From an uncultured Brachyspira sp. (lineage in GTDB: Bacteria > Spirochaetota > Brachyspiria > Brachyspirales > Brachyspiraceae), in NCBI RefSeq assembly GCF_910578695.1, contig NZ_CAJTQJ010000006.1, positions 1 to 64,000 of the forward strand: a DNA stretch of 64,000 nt. The letters are read 5' to 3'. This document shows positions 36,026-44,974 of the stretch, in pieces. The translations under genes were made by a program, and so were the position numbers. The notes under the pieces are model-generated. The model saw nothing but the letters and a program-made list of their open reading frames with translations. It did not search any database and was not told where the DNA came from. Each line of letters begins with the position of its first letter. Within the stretch, counting starts at the first letter, position 1.

Positions 36026-37585
36026 ATGAAATACACAATAGCTTTAACAGGCGCCACAGGAAATATGGGACTTGAAACATTAAGACAATTAATGGAAATA
36101 GAAGATATTGAAACTGTAAAAGTTCTTATAAGAAAAGAAAGTAAAGCACAAGCTCAGAAATTTAAAAGACAATACGGTAAAAGAGTAGAAATAGTTACAG
36201 GTTATTTATATGACAGAGATGATTTAGAAAAATTATTAAAAGACTGTCATTATGTACTTAATCTTGCAGCAGTTATTCCTCCAAAGTCGGATAAATATCC
36301 TAAACTAGCACATCTTACAAATTTTGTGGGAGTTAAGCATATAGTTGATATATTAGAATCAATGGATAAAGATAAAACTCCTAAACTTGTGCATATATCT
36401 ACAGTAGCTCTTTACGGCAACCGCAATGAAAAACATCCTTATGGCAGGGTAGGGGATCCTTTATTAATAAGTCCTTATGATGCATACTCTTTTTCTAAGT
36501 TAAAGGGCGAAAGATATGTACTTGATTCATCATTAGAAAATAGGGCTGTAATAAGACAAACTGCAATGCTTCATAATAGAATGCTTACTGATAATATGAG
36601 CGATGGACTTATGTTTCATACTTGCTATAATACACCGCTTGAATGGGCAACTGCAAGAGACAGCGGACTTTTGATGAAAAGAATTATTGAAGAAGATATA
36701 AAGGGAAGTTTAGACGATTATTTTTGGAAAGGCGTTTTTAACTTGGGAAGCAAGGCAGAAAATAGGATTTTGGGTTATGATACATTTAATGACGGATTCA
36801 AACTTATAGGAGGCTCCACTAAAACATATATGAAGCCTAATTGGAATGCTGTAAGAAATTTTCATGGGCTTTGGTATTATGACGGATATAAACTGGAGGA
36901 ATTATTCCAATATCAAAAGGAGTCTGTTGCTGATTATTGGAATGAAATAGGAAAAAAGCATTGGTATTATTCATTTGGTAAAATAGTACCTCCTTCCTTA
37001 ATATCATTTTTTGCCATACAAAGACTTCTGCCTCACCCGAATTCACCTACATATTGGAGAAGAAACGGAGAGGACGGTAAGATTATAGCTGCATTCGGAA
37101 GTTTAGAAAATTTTGATAATCTGCCTAAAAAATGGGAGAATTTCAATCTGCTTTTTGAAAATAAGGATTCTGAAGGAAACTATATAGATTATAAATCTCT
37201 GCTTGATATAAAAAATGCTAAGCTTCTTAATCACGGATATGATGAAAATAAAAAAGACAGTGAAATAGATTTAGAAGATTTAAAAAAGGCTGCAGAGTTT
37301 AGGGGGGGGAGACTTTTAAGCACTAGTATACTTAAAGGAGATTTGCATACAAAATTGAAATGGGCTTGTGCACAGGGGCATGAATTTGAGGCTTCGCCAT
37401 TTACTGTGATAAAAGCAGGGCATTGGTGCGAAGAATGTATGCCTGATTATACTTGGAACTTTGATATATTAGCTAAAAAAAATCCTTTCTTTGCTCAGGT
37501 TTGGTATGATTCGCATAATGAAGATGAGAATATGATTTATTATTTTGATGAAGATTTTAAGGCTCATTATAAAAAGGTAAATTGA
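36026..37585 (+). CDS. NAD-dependent epimerase/dehydratase fused to a zinc-ribbon domain
   Basis: The 519-residue protein has an extended short-chain dehydrogenase N-terminus: NAD-binding ALTGATGNMGLETLRQL (from residue 5), then VHISTVALYG and the catalytic YDAYSFSKLKGERYV (Y-x3-K type) motif. After about residue 425 comes a small domain with GGRLLSTSILKGD, LKWACAQGHEFEASPF and HWCEEC, which resembles the Cys-rich zinc-ribbon repeats seen in phage and nuclease-associated proteins. A G8 tract at 37312-37319 encodes the junction. The stop codon lies four bases before the methyltransferase start, which suggests that the gene belongs with the restriction-modification pair. I know of no such fusion, but cannot search. 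Confidence 0.85.
   Translation: MKYTIALTGATGNMGLETLRQLMEIEDIETVKVLIRKESKAQAQKFKRQYGKRVEIVTGYLYDRDDLEKLLKDCHYVLNLAAVIPPKSDKYPKLAHLTNFVGVKHIVDILESMDKDKTPKLVHISTVALYGNRNEKHPYGRVGDPLLISPYDAYSFSKLKGERYVLDSSLENRAVIRQTAMLHNRMLTDNMSDGLMFHTCYNTPLEWATARDSGLLMKRIIEEDIKGSLDDYFWKGVFNLGSKAENRILGYDTFNDGFKLIGGSTKTYMKPNWNAVRNFHGLWYYDGYKLEELFQYQKESVADYWNEIGKKHWYYSFGKIVPPSLISFFAIQRLLPHPNSPTYWRRNGEDGKIIAAFGSLENFDNLPKKWENFNLLFENKDSEGNYIDYKSLLDIKNAKLLNHGYDENKKDSEIDLEDLKKAAEFRGGRLLSTSILKGDLHTKLKWACAQGHEFEASPFTVIKAGHWCEECMPDYTWNFDILAKKNPFFAQVWYDSHNEDENMIYYFDEDFKAHYKKVN
37312..37319 (+). repeat. G8 homopolymer inside the dehydrogenase/zinc-ribbon gene
   Basis: Eight consecutive G residues encode part of Arg-Gly-Gly at the start of the zinc-ribbon domain. 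Gly here normally uses GGA. A tract of this length is prone to replication slippage, which would shift the frame and remove the domain. Confidence 0.9.
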
Positions 37586-37589
37586 TTTT

Positions 37590-38906
37590 ATGTATAATGA
37601 TATCATTTCATCATATTCTTATAATATGAGTAATTTTAATTCTATTCCTTTAGATTATTCTTGGTCTTTTTCTGATAAAACTATAAAAGATACAGCATAC
37701 ATTACACATAATTATTATACATATCCTGCTAAATTTATACCGCAGTTAGTTTCAAGATTAATTAATATCTATACAAAAGAAATGCAGACAGTGGCAGATC
37801 CGTTTATGGGAAGCGGTACAGCTATTGTTGAAGCTATTGTAAATAAAAGATATGCTTATGGTACAGATATAAATGAAATAGCATATTTAATATCTAAAGT
37901 AAAAAGTACTCCTCTTAATATAGAATTATTAAAAAAAGAATATTCTATATTAGAAGAAAAATTAACAACAGAAAAAGAAGAGTTTTTAATAAAAGCAAAA
38001 AATATTCTACCCGATAATGAGAGAATAGATTATTGGTTTAAGCCAAAACAAAAAGAAGAATTATCTTTAATTTTTTATTTTATACTTGAAATAGAAAATA
38101 CAGATATAAGAGATTTTTATCTTGTTGCTTTTGCCCAGATATTAAAAACTGCATCTATATGGCTTCAAAAAAGTATAAAGCCTACAAGAGATATGAAGAA
38201 AAAAGAATATAATTCTTATTCTCTATTTTTTAGTATTGCCAAAAGAATGATAAAAAGACATGAATTATATAATTCTATGCTTGATAAGAATTTTTTCTAT
38301 AATATCAATAAATATAGAAAAATAAAATGCGGAGATTCTAGGTTTATGCCTTTAGAAGATGGGGAGGCTGATTTTATTGTAACTAGCCCTCCTTATGTAA
38401 CTAGTTATGAGTATGCTGATTTACATCAATTACCTTCTTTATGGTTTGGATACTTAAATACTTTGTCTGAATTTAGAGAGAAATTTATAGGAAGCAGTTA
38501 TAAAAATAGAGATGATATAGATAATATGGATTTAAAAAGCGATATGATTCTTCAAACTATAAATAATTTTTCAAGCAATAAAAAAAAGATAAGAGAGATA
38601 AAAAATTATTATGCTGATATGCTTGAAAGTTTTATTGAAATGAAAAGAATATTAAAAGTTAAAGGCAAAGCTGCTATTGTAATAGGCAATACTCAATTTA
38701 AAAATATTGATATATTGAATGCTGAAATATTTTGCGAACAAATGACAAATATAGGTTTTAGAGTTTTTGATATTATACATAGAGAAATACCTTCAAAAAT
38801 GCTCCCTTCTACTAGAGATTCATCTACAGGAAGATTTGCAAAAATATCATCTACAGATAAATTAGTTTATCCTACAGAATATATTTTAATTATGGAGAAA
38901 GTATGA
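37590..38906 (+). CDS. Type II DNA methyltransferase (N4-cytosine/N6-adenine class)
   Basis: The 438-residue amino-methyltransferase has the SAM-binding motif DPFMGSGTAIVEAI (motif I, about 70-83) before the catalytic motif IVTSPPYVTSYEY (motif IV, about 265-277). The TSPPY form is common in N4-cytosine methyltransferases but occurs in others. A conserved entry block THNYYTYPAKFIPQLVSRLI (about 36-55) precedes motif I. The final residues overlap the start of the next gene by four bases (ATGA), so the enzyme is probably coupled to and protects against that endonuclease. Confidence 0.92.
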   Translation: MYNDIISSYSYNMSNFNSIPLDYSWSFSDKTIKDTAYITHNYYTYPAKFIPQLVSRLINIYTKEMQTVADPFMGSGTAIVEAIVNKRYAYGTDINEIAYLISKVKSTPLNIELLKKEYSILEEKLTTEKEEFLIKAKNILPDNERIDYWFKPKQKEELSLIFYFILEIENTDIRDFYLVAFAQILKTASIWLQKSIKPTRDMKKKEYNSYSLFFSIAKRMIKRHELYNSMLDKNFFYNINKYRKIKCGDSRFMPLEDGEADFIVTSPPYVTSYEYADLHQLPSLWFGYLNTLSEFREKFIGSSYKNRDDIDNMDLKSDMILQTINNFSSNKKKIREIKNYYADMLESFIEMKRILKVKGKAAIVIGNTQFKNIDILNAEIFCEQMTNIGFRVFDIIHREIPSKMLPSTRDSSTGRFAKISSTDKLVYPTEYILIMEKV

Positions 38907-39577
38907 CATTTGAAGATTTAATAACTCTTTATGAAAATAAAAAAATAGTATATGATGATAATACTTATATGCATATTTCAGAAATTTTAAAAGAAGCAAA
39001 AGAAAATTATATAAAAGATGCTTTAAAAAACGGAATAATAGATACTGAGCAGTCTTGGAGAGCTTTCAAAGGTAAAAATTTAGAAAAAATTATTGAGTAT
39101 ATAATTACTGATGAAGTAAAAAAGCTGGGACTTTCTATAATCAATGGTAATAAATTAGAAAGAAAGAAAATTTTTAAAGACAAAACTTTAGACTTACTAA
39201 AAAGAAATTTATGTATAGATTATGGAGAATACGGGCTTCATTTACCTGATGTTGATATAATAATTTATGATGAAAAAACTAGTAAAATAATTTCTGTGCT
39301 TTCAATAAAGGTTACTTTAAGAGAGAGAATAGCACAAACAGGTTATTGGAAATTAAAGCTTATGCAGTCATCTGTTACAAGACATATAAAAGTATTGTTT
39401 ATCACTCTTGATGAAGATGAAACTTTATCTATAAAGAATCCTGCTAAGAAAGGGCGTGCTGTTGCTGAGACAGACACAGATGGCTGTTATATACTTACAG
39501 AAAATAAAGTAGATGAAAGCAGTAAAGTAAAATTATTTTCCGATTTTATTAATGATTTAAATAAAATGATTAAATAA
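38903..39577 (+). CDS. Type II restriction endonuclease (BsaWI-like, PD-(D/E)xK)
   Basis: The 224-residue protein shows a PD-(D/E)xK-type nuclease core: PDVDIIIYDEKTSKIISVLSIKVTLRERIAQT (shown here in part as PDVDIIIYD and SIKVTLRERIAQTGYWK). The S-x-K-x-x-L-R-E-R-x-x-Q-T form is seen in BsaWI-type and related type II enzymes. The N-terminal 100 residues are helical and carry conserved ESWRAFKGKNLEKI-like sequence (here QSWRAFKGKNLEKI). The recognition sequence is not predictable. It overlaps the methyltransferase by four bases, the standard pairing of a type II system. Confidence 0.82.
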   Translation: MTFEDLITLYENKKIVYDDNTYMHISEILKEAKENYIKDALKNGIIDTEQSWRAFKGKNLEKIIEYIITDEVKKLGLSIINGNKLERKKIFKDKTLDLLKRNLCIDYGEYGLHLPDVDIIIYDEKTSKIISVLSIKVTLRERIAQTGYWKLKLMQSSVTRHIKVLFITLDEDETLSIKNPAKKGRAVAETDTDGCYILTENKVDESSKVKLFSDFINDLNKMIK

Positions 39578-39593
39578 AAAATGGGGTATATGT

Positions 39594-40538
39594 ATGTATA
39601 AAAAAGCCGTAATATATTGCTTCTCTGGTACAGGAAATACTTTAAAAGCAGCAAAAGAATATAAAAAAATATTTGAAGAAAATAATGTTGAAACTTATAT
39701 CTTTAATGTAGGCGATAATTTTGATGATATGCCTAGTCCTAAAGATTATGATTATGTAGGTATTGCTTATCCTATACATGGATTTAATGCTCCTTATCCT
39801 ATTTTTGACTTGATAAAATTATTTCCTAAATTTGATAAGGCAGACAGAAAAAAAATATTTATTATAAAAACTTCAGGAGAGCCTTTAACGATTAATAATA
39901 TATCTTCATATCCTTTAATGTCAAGACTAAATAATAAAGGTTATATACTTACTAATGAGTATCATTATATAATGCCTTATAATATTTTATTCAGACATAC
40001 TGATGAGTTTGCTGCAAAAATGTGGAAAACCGCTAAGGCTTTATGCGTTATAGAAGCTAATGAAATTTTAAGTGAAAAAGAAAGCTATTTGAAAAAATTT
40101 CCTCTTGGAAGATTAATAGCATTCTTATTTAGAATAGAGCATCCTGCTATGAAAATTAATGGTAATTTATTTAGAGTGAAAAAAATTTGCACTCATTGTA
40201 ATTTATGCATTAAAAAATGTCCTGTTAATAATATTTATAATGATGAAAAAGGAAATATAAAGTTTAAAAATAAATGCGTAATGTGTACAAGCTGTGCCTT
40301 CAGATGCCCTGTTGATGCTATTAATATAGGAATATTAAACTTTTGGAGAGTTAATGGTGTATATAAATTCGAGAATCCTCCTTTGGGCTTAAAATCCAAG
40401 CATGAAAATTACTGTAAAAAAGCTTATGACAGATATTTTGATAATGCCGATAAAAAAATACATTTTTATTCTGATAATGCAGAAGAAGAATATAAACAAA
40501 AATCATATTATAAAAATATAGAAAATTATATATTATAA
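39594..40538 (+). CDS. EFR1-family flavodoxin-ferredoxin protein
   Basis: The 314-residue protein combines a flavodoxin-like domain (FMN-phosphate loop FSGTGNT at about 10-16, VGIAYPIHGFNAPYP) with two [4Fe-4S] clusters near residues 200-240 (CTHCNLCIKKCP and CVMCTSCAFRCP). This is the EFR1 family layout, a cytoplasmic electron-transfer protein of anaerobes. The electron donor and acceptor are unknown. It follows the restriction-endonuclease gene by 16 bases but is probably functionally unrelated. Confidence 0.9.
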   Translation: MYKKAVIYCFSGTGNTLKAAKEYKKIFEENNVETYIFNVGDNFDDMPSPKDYDYVGIAYPIHGFNAPYPIFDLIKLFPKFDKADRKKIFIIKTSGEPLTINNISSYPLMSRLNNKGYILTNEYHYIMPYNILFRHTDEFAAKMWKTAKALCVIEANEILSEKESYLKKFPLGRLIAFLFRIEHPAMKINGNLFRVKKICTHCNLCIKKCPVNNIYNDEKGNIKFKNKCVMCTSCAFRCPVDAINIGILNFWRVNGVYKFENPPLGLKSKHENYCKKAYDRYFDNADKKIHFYSDNAEEEYKQKSYYKNIENYIL

Positions 40539-40620
40539 TTATAGTAAATATTATTCTAACGATTTTTTTGTAATTTCCGAGAATATAAAAAATAATATAA
40601 AAATAAGTTTGGAGCGGAAA

Positions 40621-41520
40621 ATGATAAAGAAGTCTTTAGCAATATTAATAGCTTTATTATTAGTTTTTGCAATATCATGTAAAAAACCTGCAGAAAGCAG
40701 TATAGAAGATGATTATCTAAGTGAGATAGAAAAGGAATATCAAAATTCATCTAGCAATGATGTTATTGTAGAAACTAATAATGGTATGCAGTCAGATATG
40801 AATAATAATACTTATTCTTCTGCAGACAATAATAATAGTATGCAAGCAGATAATAATAAAAATACTTTTAATAGTTCATATACTGCAAATCCTCCTAAAA
40901 GAAGACCTTTAAAAGCTACTATATATAATTTTTATAGCCCTTGGACTTCTAAAGATGATCCTTTAATTATCAGAGAAATAAGAGTTATGATAGCAAATAA
41001 AGAATATACTCAGGCTTTAAACTATATAAATAGATTGGATTTTAATAATTTGCCTGATAATGCAGATATAGGGCATTTATATCAATTTAAAGGCATAGTT
41101 CATTATTTTCTTGCTAAAGAAGGAAAATCAAATAATACTATAGCTAGAAATCATATTACTTTAGCTGATGAATGCTTTAAGAAAGTAGAAGGATTAACTT
41201 CTATAGAAAAATTCAAGCCTCTTTCATTATTATGGAATGGTATGCTTTATCAAACTTATTCAAATGATAAAAATGAACTTCAAGAAGCTATTGCTTTATT
41301 TGACAGAGTTATAACAGAATATCCTAGAACTAGATTTGCTAATGATGCGGTGTTCTATAAGGCTGTAACTATGAAAAAGTTAGGTATGCCTGAAAATGAA
41401 TATAATGATCTTTTCTTGTCTATAAAAAGAGGCGGTTTTGTTGATACTTTGGTATTTTCTCAGATAATAAATGATTATGTTCCTGCTAATGATTTAGTAG
41501 ATAGAGAAATGCTTAAATAA
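40621..41520 (+). CDS. TPR-containing lipoprotein
   Basis: The 299-residue protein has a lipoprotein signal (SLAILIALLLVFAISC, Cys about residue 20), a low-complexity Asn/Ser-rich linker (about 40-90), then helical TPR-like units with IREIRVMIANKEYTQALNYI and ALFDRVITEYPRTRFANDAVFY. The repeat style is that of outer-membrane assembly or envelope scaffold lipoproteins. I chose the ATG at 40621, with GGAG upstream, over a TTG at 40609. A hairpin terminator follows. Confidence 0.8.
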   Translation: MIKKSLAILIALLLVFAISCKKPAESSIEDDYLSEIEKEYQNSSSNDVIVETNNGMQSDMNNNTYSSADNNNSMQADNNKNTFNSSYTANPPKRRPLKATIYNFYSPWTSKDDPLIIREIRVMIANKEYTQALNYINRLDFNNLPDNADIGHLYQFKGIVHYFLAKEGKSNNTIARNHITLADECFKKVEGLTSIEKFKPLSLLWNGMLYQTYSNDKNELQEAIALFDRVITEYPRTRFANDAVFYKAVTMKKLGMPENEYNDLFLSIKRGGFVDTLVFSQIINDYVPANDLVDREMLK

Positions 41521-41533
41521 TTTTGGTTTTTAT

Positions 41534-41576
41534 AAAGTGATAGTTTATTATTAATTATTAAATAAACTGTCGCTTT
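41534..41576. terminator. Bidirectional intrinsic terminator
   Basis: AAAGTGATAGTTTATT pairs with AATAAACTGTCGCTTT over 16 positions, two as G-T pairs, with an 11-base loop. It lies between convergent genes and is followed by a T-run. Confidence 0.87.
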
Positions 41577-41580
41577 TTTA

Positions 41581-43182
41581 TTATAGCTTTTCTTCTTTAA
41601 GTAAATTATTAAATTGATTTCTTGAATATACAGTTACCTTATCATTATATGAAATATAGTTTCTAGCACTATTATTTAATTTTACAGGCACTATTAAAAT
41701 ACCGTTTTTTGCTCCTGCTTCATTAACCATCATTATAAAATCTCTGATAATCAATTCTCCGATTTCAATTTTCTTCCATCTTTTGAAAGATATTAGAACA
41801 GTATCTTTTTTATTTCCTTTAGTATTGTATGTCAAATAATTCACTTCATCTCCGTAATCGTTTTTTGATGAACTGTCATCATATTCCTGTATAATAGAAT
41901 GATGTAATTTTGTCCTTATCAAATTTGAACATAGTTTTTTGAAATCTGCAATATTCATATTATAAATTTTATCTACTTTTTGTATAATTTTAAGATTCAT
42001 TTCATTAGAATTATTATTTTCCTGTATTTTTAATTCATCTAGTATTTTTTGAATATTTATAGTATTTTCAGATTTTATTAAGGAAATTAAATAATTAATA
42101 TCAGTAAATGAACCCTCCCATAAATCAACAGCTTTTTCCCAATTTTCTATATCTTCTTTATTAATATATTTTTCATAATTATCATTTTTAGAATTATAGG
42201 GCTTTAACTTTTTCTGATGTTCATTTATATCTAATAAATATTTTATTAGATTTTCTATATTATAAATATCAAATTCAGGTAAATTCAGATTATTTATTGT
42301 TTCAAATAATTTTAAAGATAATTCTATATCGCTTAAAAAATATGAATAGAAAGAGTAATCCAATACTAAATCAAATATTTTTTCATTAGGATTTGCTACA
42401 TCATATTTAGCATATAAATTATCATATATACCTTTGAACTCTTCTTCATTATCAAGTATTTTATATAATATATGCAGATAAAGTCTGTCAATATATAATT
42501 TATCATCAGTATTTTTATCAGCAATAAGATGCTCTATAAAACTTTTAGCAATATTGAGTTCATCTGAAATCATATACATAGATATTAAAGTTCTATTTAA
42601 TAAGGCTATATCATCATTTTTTTCTTTTGCCAATCTTTTTTGAAGCTCCTCTAAAAAGACTATACATTTTTTATAGTCTTTAATTTTAAAAAAAGTAAAA
42701 GAAGCTGCTTTAAGATTATCTATATTAAATTCATTTTTATTCAGCATAGCTTTATTAAAATAATCGCTTGAAAGCATATAGTATCCTTCATTACAAAGAA
42801 TATCAGCTGCTTTAATATTATAAAACATATTATTAGAATCTAATTTAGATATTTTAAGAGTATATTTAAATGCTTTTTCATTTTCACCAAGTTTTTCATA
42901 AAATTCTTCTAATTTTTTACATACCTCTAATTCTTCTTTTTTCTCATAAAAAGATAGAGAAAGTAATTTTTCATACATTTCTAAAGCCGATTCAGTTTCT
43001 CCCATTTCTTCTTTTAATTTAGCCAATTGAAAAACAGATGCATGATCATCTTTATCTTTATTAATTTTATTAGTCAACTCTTCTATTTGTTTATTTACTT
43101 TTTTACCGTTATTTAAATTTTTTTTAACAGCAAAGATAATAAAAATTAATAAAACAGCAGCTGCTAGTATAATATAAATCAT
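41581..43182 (-). CDS. Membrane-anchored TPR protein with Mrr-like C-terminal domain
   Basis: The 533-residue protein has one N-terminal membrane segment (IYIILAAAVLLIFIIFAV), a long helical TPR region (about 35-430, for example FQLAKLKEEMGETESALEMYEKL), and a C-terminal domain (about 440-533) resembling the Mrr/restriction-endonuclease fold: DTVLISFKRWKKIEIGE, then GILIVPVKLNNSARNY and VTVYSRNQFNNLL. In active Mrr enzymes the K of (E/Q)-x-K is preceded by an acid or Gln; here it is S-x-K, so activity is doubtful. It stands alone on the minus strand. Without a search I would still call it a conserved hypothetical with a suggestive domain. Confidence 0.7.
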   Translation of the reverse strand: MIYIILAAAVLLIFIIFAVKKNLNNGKKVNKQIEELTNKINKDKDDHASVFQLAKLKEEMGETESALEMYEKLLSLSFYEKKEELEVCKKLEEFYEKLGENEKAFKYTLKISKLDSNNMFYNIKAADILCNEGYYMLSSDYFNKAMLNKNEFNIDNLKAASFTFFKIKDYKKCIVFLEELQKRLAKEKNDDIALLNRTLISMYMISDELNIAKSFIEHLIADKNTDDKLYIDRLYLHILYKILDNEEEFKGIYDNLYAKYDVANPNEKIFDLVLDYSFYSYFLSDIELSLKLFETINNLNLPEFDIYNIENLIKYLLDINEHQKKLKPYNSKNDNYEKYINKEDIENWEKAVDLWEGSFTDINYLISLIKSENTINIQKILDELKIQENNNSNEMNLKIIQKVDKIYNMNIADFKKLCSNLIRTKLHHSIIQEYDDSSSKNDYGDEVNYLTYNTKGNKKDTVLISFKRWKKIEIGELIIRDFIMMVNEAGAKNGILIVPVKLNNSARNYISYNDKVTVYSRNQFNNLLKEEKL

Positions 43183-43317
43183 TTCATATAACCTTTTTCA
43201 TTTTTTATAAATATTTAGTATGATATATTATTTTTTTATATTTTACAATTATCATTATTTATTTATGCTAAAAAATATAGACTAAAATATTAATTTAATA
43301 TATTATATATAAAATTA

Positions 43318-43968
43318 ATGGATTTAGAAATGAAAAGCATAAACAAAGAAGAAGAAGAGATAGTAATTTCATTTATAAGCATACTGATTATATGTTCTTA
43401 TATAGCATGTCAGATGATATCTAATATAGCAAGCGTAAAAATAGCTAATGTTTTAAGCCTTGCTGTTGATGGAGGTACATTTTTATATCCTTTAGCTTTT
43501 ACAATTAGAGATATGGCACATAAAACTATAGGCAAGAGAAATACTCAAAAACTTATATTAGTTTCTGCCATTATAAATATATTTTCTCCTATATATTTTT
43601 ATATAATATCTCAAATACCTGCTGATTCAAGTTTTGAGTTTAATGAGGCTTTTCAATTAACATTAAGTCCTGTGATTAGAATAGCAATAGCTTCTATAGT
43701 AGGTTCTTCATTATCCGAGCTTGTCGATACTGAAATATATCATTTATTTGTAACTAAAATTACAAAAAAATATCAATGGCTTAGGGTTCTTATAAGTAAT
43801 GCATTCAGCATACCTGTTGATAATTTTATTTTTGTAGCTGTAGCATTTTGGGGAGTACTTCCTTTTGATACTTTAATAGGAATATTTATATTTAATTTTG
43901 CTGTTAAATATGCTGTTACTATTATAAGCGTGCCTATGATATATTTAGTAAAGGATAAAAATGCATAG
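43318..43968 (+). CDS. Queuosine precursor transporter (YhhQ/VUT family)
   Basis: The 216-residue membrane protein has about six hydrophobic segments and the YhhQ signature: IANVLSLAVDGGTFLYPLAFTIRDMAHKTIG (core GGTFLYPLAFTIRDM) and SNAFSIPVDNFIFVAVAFWG. The family imports preQ0/preQ1 or queuine for tRNA modification. I looked for a preQ1 riboswitch upstream and saw none. The start may also be the ATG at 43330. Confidence 0.9.
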   Translation: MDLEMKSINKEEEEIVISFISILIICSYIACQMISNIASVKIANVLSLAVDGGTFLYPLAFTIRDMAHKTIGKRNTQKLILVSAIINIFSPIYFYIISQIPADSSFEFNEAFQLTLSPVIRIAIASIVGSSLSELVDTEIYHLFVTKITKKYQWLRVLISNAFSIPVDNFIFVAVAFWGVLPFDTLIGIFIFNFAVKYAVTIISVPMIYLVKDKNA

Positions 43969-44091
43969 TTTTATAATTAATTAAAAGTATTGACATAAAA
44001 TAATATAATTGTTATCTTTGCATACAAAAATAGAGAGTTCATATTTATCATTATATTGCTTAAAAATATAATTATAAATTATGCAATAACT

Positions 44092-44396
44092 ACGATAGCT
44101 ACTGAAGTTTTTAAGAAAACTTTTACAACTTTTAATAAAACGCAGAAGGTACTAATTTAGAATTAATAACTCATCAGGCTAATACTAGAATTATGAATTC
44201 TGTTGCTAAGAGTTTGGGTTTAAAAGATGATAAATTCTATATTAATATACAAAGATACGGCAATACATCAGCAGCAAGCGTAGGAATAGCTCTTGCTGAG
44301 GCTTTTGAATCAGGAACTATAAAAGACGGAGATTATGTATTATTAACGGCTTTTGGTGCAGGGCTTACTTGGGGATCAACTTTAATAAAATTCTAA
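44092..44396 (+). pseudogene. fabH: Decayed fragment of beta-ketoacyl-ACP synthase III (fabH)
   Basis: Translation from 44139 reads LITHQANTRIMNSVAKSLG, then QRYGNTSAASVGIAL and TAFGAGLTWGSTLI, which is the C-terminal third of FabH with the catalytic His and Asn. The N-terminal Cys half is absent. Before it, in another frame (44092-44138), TIATEVFKKTFTTFNK resembles the preceding FabH helix, so there has been at least one frameshift plus a large deletion. The remaining open frame starting at 44193 has no ribosome-binding site. A functional fabH must be elsewhere. Confidence 0.85.
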
Positions 44397-44418
44397 TAAT
44401 ATATATGAGGTTTTTATT

Positions 44419-44835
44419 ATGACATTATATGAATACTTATATTCAGGATTTGGAAAGGAAGAAGATTTAAATTGTGCCGAAAAAATGCTTTACGGAGCTA
44501 ATAAAGTTTATGAGCTTGGCATAAATAAAAATGATTTGAAATTAGCTGCAGGCTTCGGAGGCGGTATGGCAGTTGGAATTACCTGCGGAATAATTACAGG
44601 CGGTATAATGGCTTTATCTAAGGCTTTTATAAAAGACAGAGGACATGAAGGAACTCTTTTAAAAGAAATTGAATCAGAATATATAAATAAATTTAATAAT
44701 AAAATGGGAAATATTAACTGCGATACTTTAGTAGAAAAATACAGACATCCTGAAAACGGATGCAGTTATTTAATATTTGAAGCGGCTAAAATATTTGATG
44801 AATTGATGGAAAAATACAAAAATTATAGAGTTTAA
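44419..44835 (+). CDS. C_GCAxxG_C_C family protein
   Basis: The 138-residue protein matches the C_GCAxxG_C_C family, named for four spaced cysteines. Visible Cys sites are NCAEKMLYGA (about 19), GFGGGMAVGITCGIITG (about 57), NCDTLV (about 101) and NGCSYLIF (about 115). The pattern suggests a metal or redox site. The family is widespread in anaerobes and its function is not established. TGAGG precedes the start. The gap to the fabH fragment is 22 bases. Confidence 0.88.
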   Translation: MTLYEYLYSGFGKEEDLNCAEKMLYGANKVYELGINKNDLKLAAGFGGGMAVGITCGIITGGIMALSKAFIKDRGHEGTLLKEIESEYINKFNNKMGNINCDTLVEKYRHPENGCSYLIFEAAKIFDELMEKYKNYRV

Positions 44836-44899
44836 ATATCTTAATATAAAAATTATAATTGCCTTAGAATATATTATTTTTATTAACAATAATAAAAAG

Positions 44900-44956
44900 T
44901 AAGCAGATAATAAACTTTAATATTAGCTATTCTAAAGCAAGTTTATAGGCAGCAGC
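44900..44956 (-). repeat. Family B repeat, highly degenerate
   Basis: AAACTTTAATATTAGCTATTCTAAAGCAAGTTTATAGGCAGCAGCA-like sequence retains the spacing of the minus-strand family B element (AACTTTAGTTATTAGCTAATTTAAAGCGAG...) with many substitutions. It is a decayed copy or chance. Confidence 0.4.
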
Positions 44957-44974
44957 ATATTTATTTTTTTAACT

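Noticed and set aside
43183..43317. preQ1 riboswitch before the queuosine precursor transporter
   Set aside because: The AT-rich leader has no recognisable preQ1-I stem or A-rich tail arrangement.
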